Assembly: GCA_902797435.1 (NCBI GenBank)
Contig: CADBSV010000044.1
Coordinates: forward strand, 1-64,000
Direction of reading: 5' to 3'
Origin: an uncultured Bacteroidia bacterium
Lineage (GTDB): Bacteria; Bacteroidota; Bacteroidia; Bacteroidales; UBA932
DNA length: 64,000 nucleotides
The position numbers and the translations under genes were made by a program. This document shows positions 34,232 to 43,660 of this stretch, one piece after another. Position 1 is the stretch's first letter, and every line of letters begins with the position of its first letter. Below the pieces are notes generated by a model, which was not told the origin of the DNA, searched no databases, and worked only from the letters and a program-made list of their open reading frames with translations.

Positions 34232-34998
34232 GCGCCTCCGGCCAGGGCCCTGCCGGCTTCGGAAAGAGTTTCAGGGCTGCCGATGTCTGTCATCTTGAAA
34301 TCTGCCGGGGCAGGTATTCCGTAAATCGGGTGCCGCCCCGCTTCCTTTATATAAAAATCAGTTATTGAGAACTTTTCCGGCCAGCTCTCCAGCAGAGGAA
34401 AGATGTCCTGAGAAACGATGTGGATGCCGCAGAAGGACATGCGGCGGCATTCTTCTGCGGAAAGGGCGTCCTCGGGAGCGCCGGGAACACCCCTTATAGC
34501 ACCCCGGACCTCTCCGGTGCGCCTATTAGTCCAGCCGGCGAGACGCATGTCGCCGGGATTGAAAAGGAAAAAGCGGTCGTCTTCGGCCCTGGGTGCGGTA
34601 ACCAGCAGGCTGGCAAGAGCACTGGCTCCGCACTTGGAGGCGAACCAGTTCAGGTCGAGGTTGGAAAGGATATCCACATTGTGAAGGAGAACCGGCCCGC
34701 CCGTCAGGAGACCGCGCGCATGCCTCAGGCCTCCGCCCGTCTCGAGGGGCTCTCCGCCAGGTTCCACGGAGAGTTTGATCTCCATCCCAGGAAAAGGATT
34801 GTCCCGGAGCCAGTCCTTAATCATTTCAGCCTTGTAGCAGACATTGATGACTGCTTCGCTGAATCCTGCGCCCTGAAGCTTGCCGAGAACCCTTTCGAGC
34901 ATCGGTACGCCGGCGACTGGCACCAGCGCCTTGGGCATTCTCTTGGTGATGCTGCCGAGCCTGGTTCCGAGGCCGGCGGCGAAAATCAGGGCTTTCAT
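34216..34998 (-). CDS. murU: MurU-like MurNAc-1-phosphate uridylyltransferase
   Basis: The 260-residue nucleotidyltransferase begins with the NTP_transferase signature FAAGLGTRLGSITKRMPKALVPV and has a metal-binding LLHNVDILSNLDL. MurU makes UDP-MurNAc from MurNAc-1-phosphate and UTP. The AmgK-like gene nearby supports this over other sugar-phosphate transferases. ATG 34998 begins at the conserved MKALIFAAG; a -7 box sits 4 bp upstream. Confidence 0.8.
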   Translation of the reverse strand: MKALIFAAGLGTRLGSITKRMPKALVPVAGVPMLERVLGKLQGAGFSEAVINVCYKAEMIKDWLRDNPFPGMEIKLSVEPGGEPLETGGGLRHARGLLTGGPVLLHNVDILSNLDLNWFASKCGASALASLLVTAPRAEDDRFFLFNPGDMRLAGWTNRRTGEVRGAIRGVPGAPEDALSAEECRRMSFCGIHIVSQDIFPLLESWPEKFSITDFYIKEAGRHPIYGIPAPADFKMTDIGSPETLSEAGRALAGGAYSTR

Positions 34999-35002
34999 GT
35001 CA

Positions 35003-35010
35003 CAAAGATA
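35003..35010 (-). promoter_or_regulatory. -7 box 4 bp before the MurU-like gene
   Basis: TATCTTTG on the minus strand ends 4 bp before ATG 34998. It is back to back with the box of the divergent gene, only 5 bp apart. Confidence 0.5.
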
Positions 35011-35015
35011 ATTAT

Positions 35016-35023
35016 TATATTTG
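35016..35023 (+). promoter_or_regulatory. -7 box of the nucleotidyltransferase gene
   Basis: TATATTTG lies 13 bp before ATG 35037. A TTTC (34992-34995) 20 bp upstream may serve as the -33 element. Confidence 0.5.
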
Positions 35024-35036
35024 CAAGACATAACCA

Positions 35037-35978
35037 ATGAATATGAAACCAACACTCTTAGTTCTTGCAGCCGGAATGGGAAGCCGTTACGGCGGACTCA
35101 AACAGATGGACGGCCTCGGCCCCCACGAAGAAACAATCATCGATTATTCCATTTACGACGCGGTAAACGCCGGCTTCGGCAAAGTCGTTTACATAGTGCG
35201 CGAGTATTTCCTCGACCAGTTCAAGGAAATGGTGGCAAAAAAATACTCTTCGGTAAAATGCATCGACGGCACTCCTCTGGAGTTTGTCTTCGTCACACAG
35301 GAACTCAACAAGATTCCCGCAGGTTTCACCCTCAATCCCGAGAGGCAGAAGCCCTGGGGCACGGCTCATGCGGTTCTTATGGCAAAAGACGTCATCCATG
35401 AACCCTTCGCGGTCATCAACGGCGACGATTATTACGGCCGCGAGTCATTCCGCGTGCTTGCCGACTGGTGCCATGCACACGAATCGACAAAGGGCCGGTA
35501 CTGTATCGTGGGCTTCGAACTCGACAATACCCTCAGCGAAAACGGAAGCGTTTCCCGCGGCATCTGCTCCTATGACGCGCAGATGCACCTTTCGGCCATA
35601 GCCGAGCATCTGGAAATCGCAAAGGAGCCGGACGGCAAGGTTTACGGCAATAATTCGGTTACCGGTGAAACCCATGTCGAGCTTGACAGTAAAGCCCTTT
35701 GTTCGATGAACATGTGGGGCTTCACTCCCGACTATTTCGCCATCAGCGAAGAAATATTCAAGGGCTTCCTTGAGAAAAACATTGACGAACCCAAGAAAGA
35801 ATTCTATATCCCCTACGCGGTAGATGTGATGATTAAGCAGGGCACCGCATCCTGCGACGTGCTGTCTTCTCCGTCGCGCTGGTTCGGGGTCACCTACAAG
35901 GAAGACCGTCCCGGCGTAGTGGCGAAGTTCGCGGAACTTGTGGCGAAGGGCGTTTATCCTTCACCCCTTTATAAGTAA
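35037..35978 (+). CDS. Sugar-phosphate nucleotidyltransferase
   Basis: The 313-residue protein has the N-terminal NTP_transferase motif LVLAAGMGSRYGGLKQMDGLGP and a metal-binding AVINGDDYYGRESF. This is a Bacteroidota family related to UTP-glucose-1-phosphate uridylyltransferases. The substrate is not determined. It is followed by a CPBP protease gene after 3 bp. Confidence 0.82.
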   Translation: MNMKPTLLVLAAGMGSRYGGLKQMDGLGPHEETIIDYSIYDAVNAGFGKVVYIVREYFLDQFKEMVAKKYSSVKCIDGTPLEFVFVTQELNKIPAGFTLNPERQKPWGTAHAVLMAKDVIHEPFAVINGDDYYGRESFRVLADWCHAHESTKGRYCIVGFELDNTLSENGSVSRGICSYDAQMHLSAIAEHLEIAKEPDGKVYGNNSVTGETHVELDSKALCSMNMWGFTPDYFAISEEIFKGFLEKNIDEPKKEFYIPYAVDVMIKQGTASCDVLSSPSRWFGVTYKEDRPGVVAKFAELVAKGVYPSPLYK

Positions 35979-35981
35979 GCG

Positions 35982-36869
35982 ATGAAACGCCGCGGCAATT
36001 TCAATGTCTTTTCCGCCCATGCCTGGTATGTTCCGGGAGTGGGCGGAATGTTTGTCCTGCTTCTGTTGCTTCTTGCAGGTGCGCTCATAGGCAATGTCCT
36101 TACCCTGGCGTTTACGGCCATTACCGGGCCGGGGCTTGCGGGAGAATACGCCATGCTCGTGTCCTATCCGGTAATGTTCCTGCCTGCAATGCTCTATGCT
36201 TCCGTAAAGAGCCGCAACGCATCCATGGACACGAAGGGTTACGCTCTCGACAGCAGTCATTTCGCTCCTGTCGGGGGATGGATTTGCGCCGCCTTGGTAA
36301 TGCTGGGTACATTTGCCGCTGCATTTGCAACCGATGCCCTTAATGCGGCAATGCCCCCCATGCCCGACTGGCTGAGGAGCATGCTCGAAAACATGACGGG
36401 CGGAGTGCTTTGGGTGGATTTCCTCCTCGTGAGCATAATGGCCCCCCTGTTCGAAGAGTGGCTGTGCCGCGCTATGGTGCTCCGTGGCCTTCTTAATTCC
36501 GGAAAGGTGAAACCCGTCTGGGCGATAGTGCTGTCGGCCCTGTTCTTTGCCGTGATACACATGAATCCATGGCAGGCCATACCGGCGTTCATACTCGGCT
36601 GCCTCTTCGGATATGTGTACTACAGGACAGGTTCCCTCAGGCTTACGATGCTGATGCATTTCACTAACAATACCATGGCCCTGCTTGCAGGACAGATATG
36701 GCCGGAAGCCGAGACCTGGAGGGATATCCTGGGAGGAATGTACTGGCCGTTCTTCGTGCTTGCCCTTGTTGTGCTTGCCCTTGTCGTGCTCGCTTTCGGC
36801 AGAATAAAAACGCAGTCGCCATCCGGCAACTGCGATCCTGTAGCTTCTGTATTTTCCGCTGGCATATAA
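35982..36869 (+). CDS. CPBP family intramembrane protease
   Basis: The 295-residue membrane protein has about eight helices and the ABI/CPBP motifs: EEWLCR (EExxxR) near residue 152, FFAVIH (FxxxH) and HFTNN (HxxxN). Relatives are intramembrane endopeptidases; many are linked to bacteriocin immunity or membrane regulation. The function here is open. Confidence 0.9.
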   Translation: MKRRGNFNVFSAHAWYVPGVGGMFVLLLLLLAGALIGNVLTLAFTAITGPGLAGEYAMLVSYPVMFLPAMLYASVKSRNASMDTKGYALDSSHFAPVGGWICAALVMLGTFAAAFATDALNAAMPPMPDWLRSMLENMTGGVLWVDFLLVSIMAPLFEEWLCRAMVLRGLLNSGKVKPVWAIVLSALFFAVIHMNPWQAIPAFILGCLFGYVYYRTGSLRLTMLMHFTNNTMALLAGQIWPEAETWRDILGGMYWPFFVLALVVLALVVLAFGRIKTQSPSGNCDPVASVFSAGI

Positions 36870-36893
36870 CTGTTTGATAGATAGAGAATTATA

Positions 36894-36930
36894 CAAAACC
36901 CTGGTAGGTTATTTGCCTACCAGGGTTTTG
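36894..36930. terminator. Bidirectional terminator between the CPBP gene and metK
   Basis: A perfect 15-bp stem (36894-36908 with 36916-36930) closes a 7-nt loop, flanked by A and T runs on both sides. It lies between two convergent genes. Confidence 0.85.
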
Positions 36931-36967
36931 CGTAATCTGCTAATAAACAAAGGGTTGTGTGCCAGAG

Positions 36968-38305
36968 CTAAATCCCGAACGCCTGTTTCAGGGTGGGAAC
37001 AGCATCGAGCTTTTCCCATCCGAAGAACTGCATTCCGTCCTTTACGTAAGGTTCCCTGCCGAAATGGCCGTAAGCCGCCGTGGGGGCGTAGATCGGGTTC
37101 TTCAGACCAAACCTGCGGACGATTGCGGCCGGCCTGAGGTCGAAGAGCTCCGCTATCTTGCGGGAGATGGTTATATCCTCCTCGGACAGTGCCCTTATGG
37201 AACCGGGATAGCGGCTGCAGCTCTTTCCGGGAAGATGCGCGGTGCCGTAAGTGTCCACGAAAATGCTTACCGGTTCGGCGATGCCTATGGCATAGGAGAG
37301 CTGTACCAGACATTCGTCGGCCAGCCCGGCCGCAACGATATTCTTGGCGAGCCAGCGGGCAGCATAGGCTGCGCTCCTGTCCACTTTGGACGGGTCTTTT
37401 CCGCTGAAGGCTCCTCCGCCGTGCGCTCCGCGTCCGCCGTAGGTATCCACTATTATTTTACGGCCGGTAAGCCCGGTGTCTCCGGCAGGGCCGCCTATGA
37501 CGAACTTGCCGGTAGGATTCACATGGAGGATGAATCTGTCGTCGAAGAGCGCCTGCAGGTCTTCCGGGAGGGAGGCAATGAGGCGGGGGAGTACAATCTC
37601 GCGCACGTCCTTCTCGATGCGTGCGTGCATCGCCTCGTCGGAGTCGAACTCGTCGTGCTGCGTGCTGAGCACTATGGTGTGCACCCTTACCGGCTTGTGC
37701 GTTTCGGAGGAGAATTCCACCGTAAACTGGCATTTGGCGTCGGGACGAAGGTAGCTCATTGTCCCTGCGGGCAGGGAGTTCCCTCCGGTGGCATCTGATT
37801 CCGGAAGAGGCTGCCTTCCGGGGGCAGCCTGTCCGGCGGATTCGCGGCGGATTTCCGAAAGAATCTTAAGCAGCGAATGAGACAGGGTCAGGGTGAGCGG
37901 CATGTACTGCGGGGTGTCCGTGCATGCGAATCCGAACATCATTCCCTGGTCGCCGGCGCCCTGTTCGTCTTCAGTGGCGCGCACAACGCCCCGGTTTATG
38001 TCGGAACTCTGTTCGTGGATGGTGCTTATGACTCCGCAGCTGGAAGCGTCGAAGCCGTATTCGGCCTTTGTGTAGCCGATGCGTGAAATGGTGTCCCTCA
38101 CTGTCTGCGGGATGTCCACGTAGGCGTGTTCGCTGCGCACTTCCCCTCCGACCACCACGAGGCCCGAGGTGCAGAAAGTCTCTACCGCAACCTTGGAGTC
38201 AGGGTCCTGGCGGAGGAATTCATCGAGGATTGAATCTGAAATCTGGTCTGCGACTTTGTCGGGATGACCTTCCGAGACGCTCTCGGATGTGAAAAGATAA
38301 TTCAT
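36968..38305 (-). CDS. metK: S-adenosylmethionine synthetase
   Basis: The 445-residue enzyme makes SAM from methionine and ATP. It has [53 protein letters not shown] and a C-terminal HFGRE. An extra stretch of 24 residues (Gly/Pro-rich, about residues 158-181) interrupts the segment between SEIRRESA and [10 protein letters not shown], where relatives run straight through. The gene has a SAM-II-like riboswitch at its start codon. Confidence 0.97.
   Translation of the reverse strand: MNYLFTSESVSEGHPDKVADQISDSILDEFLRQDPDSKVAVETFCTSGLVVVGGEVRSEHAYVDIPQTVRDTISRIGYTKAEYGFDASSCGVISTIHEQSSDINRGVVRATEDEQGAGDQGMMFGFACTDTPQYMPLTLTLSHSLLKILSEIRRESAGQAAPGRQPLPESDATGGNSLPAGTMSYLRPDAKCQFTVEFSSETHKPVRVHTIVLSTQHDEFDSDEAMHARIEKDVREIVLPRLIASLPEDLQALFDDRFILHVNPTGKFVIGGPAGDTGLTGRKIIVDTYGGRGAHGGGAFSGKDPSKVDRSAAYAARWLAKNIVAAGLADECLVQLSYAIGIAEPVSIFVDTYGTAHLPGKSCSRYPGSIRALSEEDITISRKIAELFDLRPAAIVRRFGLKNPIYAPTAAYGHFGREPYVKDGMQFFGWEKLDAVPTLKQAFGI
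37763..37834. repeat. In-frame 72-bp insertion in metK
   Basis: This GC-rich stretch encodes 24 extra residues. It contains a 7-bp stem hairpin (GGCTGCC/GGCAGCC) and, on the plus strand, GGTGGCA followed by CCGGA, which recalls the insertion core in rsgA and rnr. The similarity is partial. Confidence 0.45.
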
Positions 38306-38356
38306 TTTAGCATTTTTTTAGGCGGGGTTGCAAGCATGTTCAAATCTGTCCCCGCA
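38303..38356 (-). ncRNA. SAM-II-like riboswitch in the metK leader
   Basis: On the minus strand, a 6-bp stem GCGGGG/CCCCGC (38355-38350 with 38327-38322) encloses a 22-nt loop containing AGATTTGAAC and TTGCAA. After the stem comes GCTAAAATG, overlapping the metK start. The loop, the TTGCAA before the 3' strand and the GCTAAA tail match the SAM-II (SAM-alpha) pseudoknot. SAM binding would hide the start region and repress metK. Confidence 0.75.
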
Positions 38357-38374
38357 GGTTAATGTAATGGGGTG

Positions 38375-38404
38375 CAAAGTTACACAAAAAAACACACTTG
38401 TCAA
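38375..38404 (-). promoter_or_regulatory. metK promoter
   Basis: On the minus strand TTG (38404-38402), a 19-bp spacer and TAACTTTG (38382-38375) form a good promoter. It leaves a leader of about 65 nt that contains the riboswitch. Confidence 0.7.
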
Positions 38405-38443
38405 GGCTGTTGAAAACTTTTTGATTAATGGTTGAAAAATCAG

Positions 38444-38473
38444 TTGGCAGGTAGGAATTATTGATTAAATTTG
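38444..38473 (+). promoter_or_regulatory. Promoter of the first TonB receptor gene
   Basis: TTG (38444-38446), a 19-bp spacer and TAAATTTG (38466-38473) lie 44 bp before ATG 38518. Confidence 0.65.
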
Positions 38474-38517
38474 TAGCTGCAAAAGAAGACTATTCAATTA
38501 AATCAAACAACTGATTT

Positions 38518-41500
38518 ATGACCAAAACTTTCTTCAGACACTTGCTGGCAGGCCTCCTGTCGGCATGTATTGGCGTGTCTGCTTACGCGCAGATAACGAC
38601 ATCTTCTCTGAGCGGACGCATCGTTGATGCCGGCGGCGAAGCCGTTCCCGGCGTCGCGGTCCTCGCTACCCACACCCCCTCGGGAACCACCTATGCAGTG
38701 GTTACCAACAATGACGGACGTTATTCCATTCAGGGTATGCGTTCCGGAGGTCCTTACGAGGTTCAGGTATCCAGCCTCGGTTATCAGACTGCCACCTACA
38801 CCGGCATTACGCTCCAGCTCGGTGAGACCTACAGCCTGAATGCGTCCATGAAAGAAGAAGCCCTCAACCTTGGCGAGGCTGTGGTGATTGCCACTCCTTC
38901 CTCCAAGTTCTCCACGGAGAAGACCGGCGCTTCGACAAACATCAACAACGAACAGATTGCCGCCCTGCCTACCATCAGCCGCAGCATCGAAGATGTTACC
39001 AAGCTTTCGCCCTATGGCGGAAACGGGATGTCATTCGCCGGCTCCGACGGACGTACCGCAAACTTTACGGTTGACGGCGCCAACTTCAACAACAACTTCG
39101 GCCTCTCCGACGCACTTCCCGGTGGCGGCAGCCCGATTTCCATCGACGCCATCGAAGAGATGCAGGTCGTGATCTCCCCGTATGATGTCCGCCAGAACAA
39201 TTTTGTCGGCGGCGGCGTAAACGCCATCACCAAGAGCGGTACCAACACCTTCAAGGGCACGGCCTATGTGTATCACCGCAACGAGAACATGCGCGGCAAC
39301 ATCGTTAACGGCGAGGAGGTTTCCACCGCCCGCGAGATGGACCGCAACACCACCTACGGATTCACCCTCGGCGGCCCCATCATCAAGAACAAGCTCTTCT
39401 TCTTCGTAAACTACGAACAGAACATCAAGCCCACGGTGGTCAACAACTGGCGGGCTTCCGAAGGTGCGACGACCGAAGGCGATGCATCCAAGAACATTTC
39501 CCGCGTCGGCACCGACGACCTTAAGAAAGTGAGCGACTACGTAGAGAAATTCGGTTACAAGACCGGTTCCTGGACCGACTTCCCGGCGGACGAGGGCACT
39601 GTGAAGATGCTTGCCCGCATCGACTGGAACATCACCAGCAACCATCATCTTGCAGTGCGTTACAACCGCACCGTCAACACTTACTGGCAGATGCCGAATG
39701 CGAGTTCGTCCAACTGCGGACAGCGCACCACCGAGAGCCGTGTCGGTCTCTACGGCTTCAGCTATGCCAACTCGATGTATTCCATGAACAACAATGCGAA
39801 TACATTCTCCTTCGACCTCAACAGCCGTTTCTCCAACAACCTGTCCAACCAGCTGCTCGTCACCTACTCCGACCTCAGCGACCTTCGCGGAAGCAATTCC
39901 GCTGAGTTCCCCTTCATAGACATCCTTGACGGAACCGGCACCATCACCCCGTACATATCCCTCGGTTATGAGCTCTTCACCTGGAAGAATGCTGTCCACA
40001 ACAAGGTTCTCTCCGCAAAGGACGACATCACCTTCTACAAGGGCGACCATAAGATCATGGGCGGTCTGGGTTATGACTGGCAGCTTGCCGACAACGCCTA
40101 TATGCGCAACGGTACCGGTTATTACCGCTACAACTCGGTGGAAGATTTCATGAACCAGGCGGCTCCCGAGACGGTGGCCCTCACCTATGGTTACGACGGC
40201 AACCAGGATCCTGCTTCCCGCGTGCGTTTCCACAAGCTCGCAGCCTATGTGCAGGATGAGTGGAACCCCAATGAGAAACTCAAGCTCACGGCGGGCCTTC
40301 GTCTGGAGACAATCATCTTCGACAACCGCGACCTCATGCGCAACCAGGCCATTTACGACACAGACTATAACGGACTACACGTCGATACCGGTGCTTGGCC
40401 AACCCCGAAGCTCCAGCTCAACCCCCGCATAGGTTTCAGCTACGATGTCTTCGGCGACGGTTCCCTTAAGCTCCGCGGCGGCACCGGCGTATTCACGGGA
40501 CGTCTCCCCCTGGTGTTCTTCACCAACATGCCCAGCAATGCCGGTCTGGTGCAGATGGTCTCCTCCGCCACCACAAAGTACAAGGATGGCAAGGTTGATG
40601 CATCCAACACCGACAGCGCTATCCTCAACCTCTTCGTAAACAACTTCGTCACCGACAAGGGCGATCTTCTCGACCTGCTTCATGGCTCCGGTTATATCGA
40701 TTCCTCCACAAATAAGGAGAAGTATCCTCTTACCGTGAGCCCGTCCGACGGAACGTTCAGCGGAAGCATCGCAGCGGTGGATCCCAAGTTCAAGATGCCT
40801 CAGGTATGGAAGACTTCGTTCGCCGTGGATTACTCCTTCCCGACAAGCTTCCCGCTCAGCGTCACCGCAGAAGGAATCTTCAACAAGACCCTCAACGCCA
40901 CCCGCATCCGGGACATCAACATGAAGGATCCCGCCGGTTTTTCCAGACTCAACGGTGCTGACAACCGTCACATCTATCCTTCGGATTACACCTACAACAA
41001 GTATTCTATCTATTATCTGACCAATACGAACAAGGGCTACGGCGCCACGGCCAGCTTCGAAGTTAATGCGAAGCCCATGAAGGGGCTCGACATCACTGCG
41101 GCATACACCCGCACATGGTCTAAGGAACTCACCGGCATGCCCGGTTCGGATGCAAGCTCGGCCTTCACGTATATTCCCAGCATCGAAGGCCCCAACAACG
41201 TTCAGCTCCACAACTCTTCCTATGTGACCCCGGACAGGTTCTATGTGAACATCGCCTATAACGACGTGGCCGGCAATCACTTCGGAATCTTCTACAATGC
41301 TTACCGCGGAGGAGCCAACTACTCCTACATGTACGCCACCGACCTCAACAACGACAACTACAACTACGACGCCATCTATATCCCCACCAAGAAGGATGTG
41401 GCGGAAGGGCTTGTCAAGTTTGACACCGATGACGATGCCGAGCGTTTCTTCGCCTTTGCCGCGAAGGATGCGTACCTGAGCAAGCACATGGGGCAGTATG

Positions 41501-41841
41501 CCGAAGCATACAGCATCTATTCACCCTGGCAGCATCATATCGACCTCCATTATGCCCACGACTTCAAGGTGAAGGTCGGCAAAACCTCAAACTGCCTGCA
41601 GCTTTCACTGGACGTGAAGAACGTGGCCAACCTCTTCAATGATTCATGGGGCGTGTATAAGACCATGAATCCTACTCTCAAGAGCGGCCGCATCCTCGAT
41701 GTCAAGCGCATCGGCAGCGACGGTATTCCGGTTCTCAAAACTCCTGATGCGGTCAGCGGCAGCACCCAGACCTGGATCGTATCTCCGGTCATAGGTCAGC
41801 TGTGGTATGCCCAGATCGGTCTCAAATATATGTTCAACTAA
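38518..41841 (+). CDS. Oar-like TonB-dependent receptor
   Basis: The 1107-residue outer-membrane protein has a signal peptide (to about AYA-Q25), a CarboxypepD_reg domain (about 30-108; LSGRIVDAGGEAVPGVAVLA), a plug (about 120-250; TNINNEQIAALPTISRSIED, FTVDGANFNNNFGL) and a large barrel ending in F-N. The plug with GGGVNAITKSGTNTFKGTAY is of the Oar type (Myxococcus Oar homologues). It is followed after 15 bp by a BACON lipoprotein, in the way SusC is followed by SusD. The cluster suggests a polymer ligand such as nucleic acid. Confidence 0.88.
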   Translation: MTKTFFRHLLAGLLSACIGVSAYAQITTSSLSGRIVDAGGEAVPGVAVLATHTPSGTTYAVVTNNDGRYSIQGMRSGGPYEVQVSSLGYQTATYTGITLQLGETYSLNASMKEEALNLGEAVVIATPSSKFSTEKTGASTNINNEQIAALPTISRSIEDVTKLSPYGGNGMSFAGSDGRTANFTVDGANFNNNFGLSDALPGGGSPISIDAIEEMQVVISPYDVRQNNFVGGGVNAITKSGTNTFKGTAYVYHRNENMRGNIVNGEEVSTAREMDRNTTYGFTLGGPIIKNKLFFFVNYEQNIKPTVVNNWRASEGATTEGDASKNISRVGTDDLKKVSDYVEKFGYKTGSWTDFPADEGTVKMLARIDWNITSNHHLAVRYNRTVNTYWQMPNASSSNCGQRTTESRVGLYGFSYANSMYSMNNNANTFSFDLNSRFSNNLSNQLLVTYSDLSDLRGSNSAEFPFIDILDGTGTITPYISLGYELFTWKNAVHNKVLSAKDDITFYKGDHKIMGGLGYDWQLADNAYMRNGTGYYRYNSVEDFMNQAAPETVALTYGYDGNQDPASRVRFHKLAAYVQDEWNPNEKLKLTAGLRLETIIFDNRDLMRNQAIYDTDYNGLHVDTGAWPTPKLQLNPRIGFSYDVFGDGSLKLRGGTGVFTGRLPLVFFTNMPSNAGLVQMVSSATTKYKDGKVDASNTDSAILNLFVNNFVTDKGDLLDLLHGSGYIDSSTNKEKYPLTVSPSDGTFSGSIAAVDPKFKMPQVWKTSFAVDYSFPTSFPLSVTAEGIFNKTLNATRIRDINMKDPAGFSRLNGADNRHIYPSDYTYNKYSIYYLTNTNKGYGATASFEVNAKPMKGLDITAAYTRTWSKELTGMPGSDASSAFTYIPSIEGPNNVQLHNSSYVTPDRFYVNIAYNDVAGNHFGIFYNAYRGGANYSYMYATDLNNDNYNYDAIYIPTKKDVAEGLVKFDTDDDAERFFAFAAKDAYLSKHMGQYAEAYSIYSPWQHHIDLHYAHDFKVKVGKTSNCLQLSLDVKNVANLFNDSWGVYKTMNPTLKSGRILDVKRIGSDGIPVLKTPDAVSGSTQTWIVSPVIGQLWYAQIGLKYMFN

Positions 41842-41856
41842 TATCCGAAACTCGAT

Positions 41857-43548
41857 ATGAAAGCAAAATATTCAATTCTTTCTGTTCTGGCTGCAGGAGC
41901 CGCCTTTCTCTTCGGATGTACTCAGGACCCTGTAACGGGTTATGATTCTTCCGTCTTCAAGGTCAGCACGGCATATGTGCAGATGGACACCCTCGGAGGA
42001 AGCTCCAAGATTATCCTCAATGCATCGGAAGACTGGAAGCTCTACGTGAGGACTTCCTATGATTATAAGGACGATAAAAATAAGACGCAGACCGTTGACA
42101 CCCTTATCGTCCCCGGAACGACCTGCAAGCCCCGCGGCATCAAGACGGCTGTTGAAAGCTGGATTACCGCAAGTCCTCTCGAGGGTACGTCGGGCGAATA
42201 CGAAATCACATTCACGGCTCCGGCAAACTCCCAGTACCGCACTCAGGACGTACGTATCGTGGGTGAAAGCGGAAGCACCATCATCACTCTCGCACAGGGC
42301 GAAGACATTGTAAAGACTTACAAGGCGTCCGAAGCCATAGATCTCATTCTTGCCGGCAAGCACAGCGGCAGCCCGGTGCTTGTGGAAGGTATAATCTGTA
42401 AGATTGACGATATTTCCACCAGCTACGGCAATGCCACTTACTATATCTCCGACGACGGCACTTTCAAGGGCGGCTACGACGAGAACGATCCCAGCAAGAA
42501 CGACGGCAACTGGCTCGAAGTCTATAGGGGTTACTGGCTCGACGGCGAAAAATTCACCAAGGGCGATGAAATTGCTGTAGGCGACGTGGTTACCATCAAG
42601 GCTGTGCTTACTCTCTACAAGGGAATTCCCGAGACCAACCAGAACACGGCCGAAGTTGTCAAAATAACGAAGTCCCTGGTGGCCGTGAGTCCCGCCAATA
42701 TCGAAGCCGATGCGGACGGCGGAGTGGTTGAGGTAGCGGCTCTCTATACGGGCGAGAATCTCACCTTTGACATAGATTCCCTCGGCGTAGAGTTCCTGAG
42801 CATCGTAGGATCATACGCAAGGAAAGACACCACCTTCGTAAAGATCCGCGTGGATGAGAACAAGGATGTAAAGCCCCGCACCGGCGTCGTCTCCTTCACT
42901 TCTACCAAGCCCAACAGCAAGGATCCCAAGAAGACGGATTCCTCAACAGCTACGGTCACCATCAAACAAGGCATCCATGCCGTTAAGAACATCGCCCAGA
43001 TTGCTGCCATGTTCACCAAGGACGAGTCGCCCTTCGGAGCCGATTTTGCAGATCCGGCGGTGGTAACCTATGTAAGCGGCTCCAATGTATTCCTGAAGGA
43101 CGAAACCGGAGGCATCATTTACTACAAATCGAAGGACGATACCGCAGAATATGTCAAGGGAACCTCCATCAGCGGCTCATTCACCGGCAGGGGCTATCTC
43201 TACCATGCACTTCCCGAGATTACCCTCATCAGCGGAGGCAAGCGTGGAACCGCCGAGGTGCCCGCCCCAGCGGTCGTGACTCTTTCCGAGCTAAGTTCCA
43301 ATTTCGACAAGTACCTTTCCGTCCCCGTCAAGATTGAAGGCGTTACCATAAAGGGTTCCGCCGACGGTACCGCGAAGGTCAATATCGCGATAATCAAGGA
43401 CGAAGTGGAGATGGTTCTCCGCACCCAGAACAAGGCCATCAAGCTCACTGACGGCAAGGTAGGCGACATTACCGTGATACCTACCGTTTACGATACCAAC
43501 AAGCAGCTTGGCATCTGGGAGGAGGCATGGTTCGAGGAAGCGCGTTAA
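41857..43548 (+). CDS. BACON and OB-fold-like surface lipoprotein
   Basis: The 563-residue lipoprotein has a lipobox (LFGC, Cys 21). A BACON-like domain lies at about 30-150, then an OB-like segment (about 155-270; GSPVLVEGIICKIDDISTSYGNATYYISDDG), a second BACON-like domain (about 275-370) and another OB-like unit to the end (GTSISGSFTGRGYLYHA). BACON domains often bind surface glycans or mucin; OB folds bind nucleic acid or sugars. It likely acts as a surface partner of the preceding receptor. Confidence 0.75.
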   Translation: MKAKYSILSVLAAGAAFLFGCTQDPVTGYDSSVFKVSTAYVQMDTLGGSSKIILNASEDWKLYVRTSYDYKDDKNKTQTVDTLIVPGTTCKPRGIKTAVESWITASPLEGTSGEYEITFTAPANSQYRTQDVRIVGESGSTIITLAQGEDIVKTYKASEAIDLILAGKHSGSPVLVEGIICKIDDISTSYGNATYYISDDGTFKGGYDENDPSKNDGNWLEVYRGYWLDGEKFTKGDEIAVGDVVTIKAVLTLYKGIPETNQNTAEVVKITKSLVAVSPANIEADADGGVVEVAALYTGENLTFDIDSLGVEFLSIVGSYARKDTTFVKIRVDENKDVKPRTGVVSFTSTKPNSKDPKKTDSSTATVTIKQGIHAVKNIAQIAAMFTKDESPFGADFADPAVVTYVSGSNVFLKDETGGIIYYKSKDDTAEYVKGTSISGSFTGRGYLYHALPEITLISGGKRGTAEVPAPAVVTLSELSSNFDKYLSVPVKIEGVTIKGSADGTAKVNIAIIKDEVEMVLRTQNKAIKLTDGKVGDITVIPTVYDTNKQLGIWEEAWFEEAR

Positions 43549-43602
43549 TTCTCTGTATCTTACTGCTGCCACGGCATGTTACGCTGGCGGCGGGTGATTT
43601 TC

Positions 43603-43632
43603 GGAGGCCGGTTTTTGCCGGCCTCCTTTTTT
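43603..43632 (+). terminator. Terminator after the first receptor pair
   Basis: A perfect 9-bp stem (43603-43611 with 43618-43626) is followed by six T residues. It separates the first two genes from the lipoprotein operon. Confidence 0.85.
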
Positions 43633-43660
43633 GTGCGGTTCCCGCCGTTCTTACCTGCCT

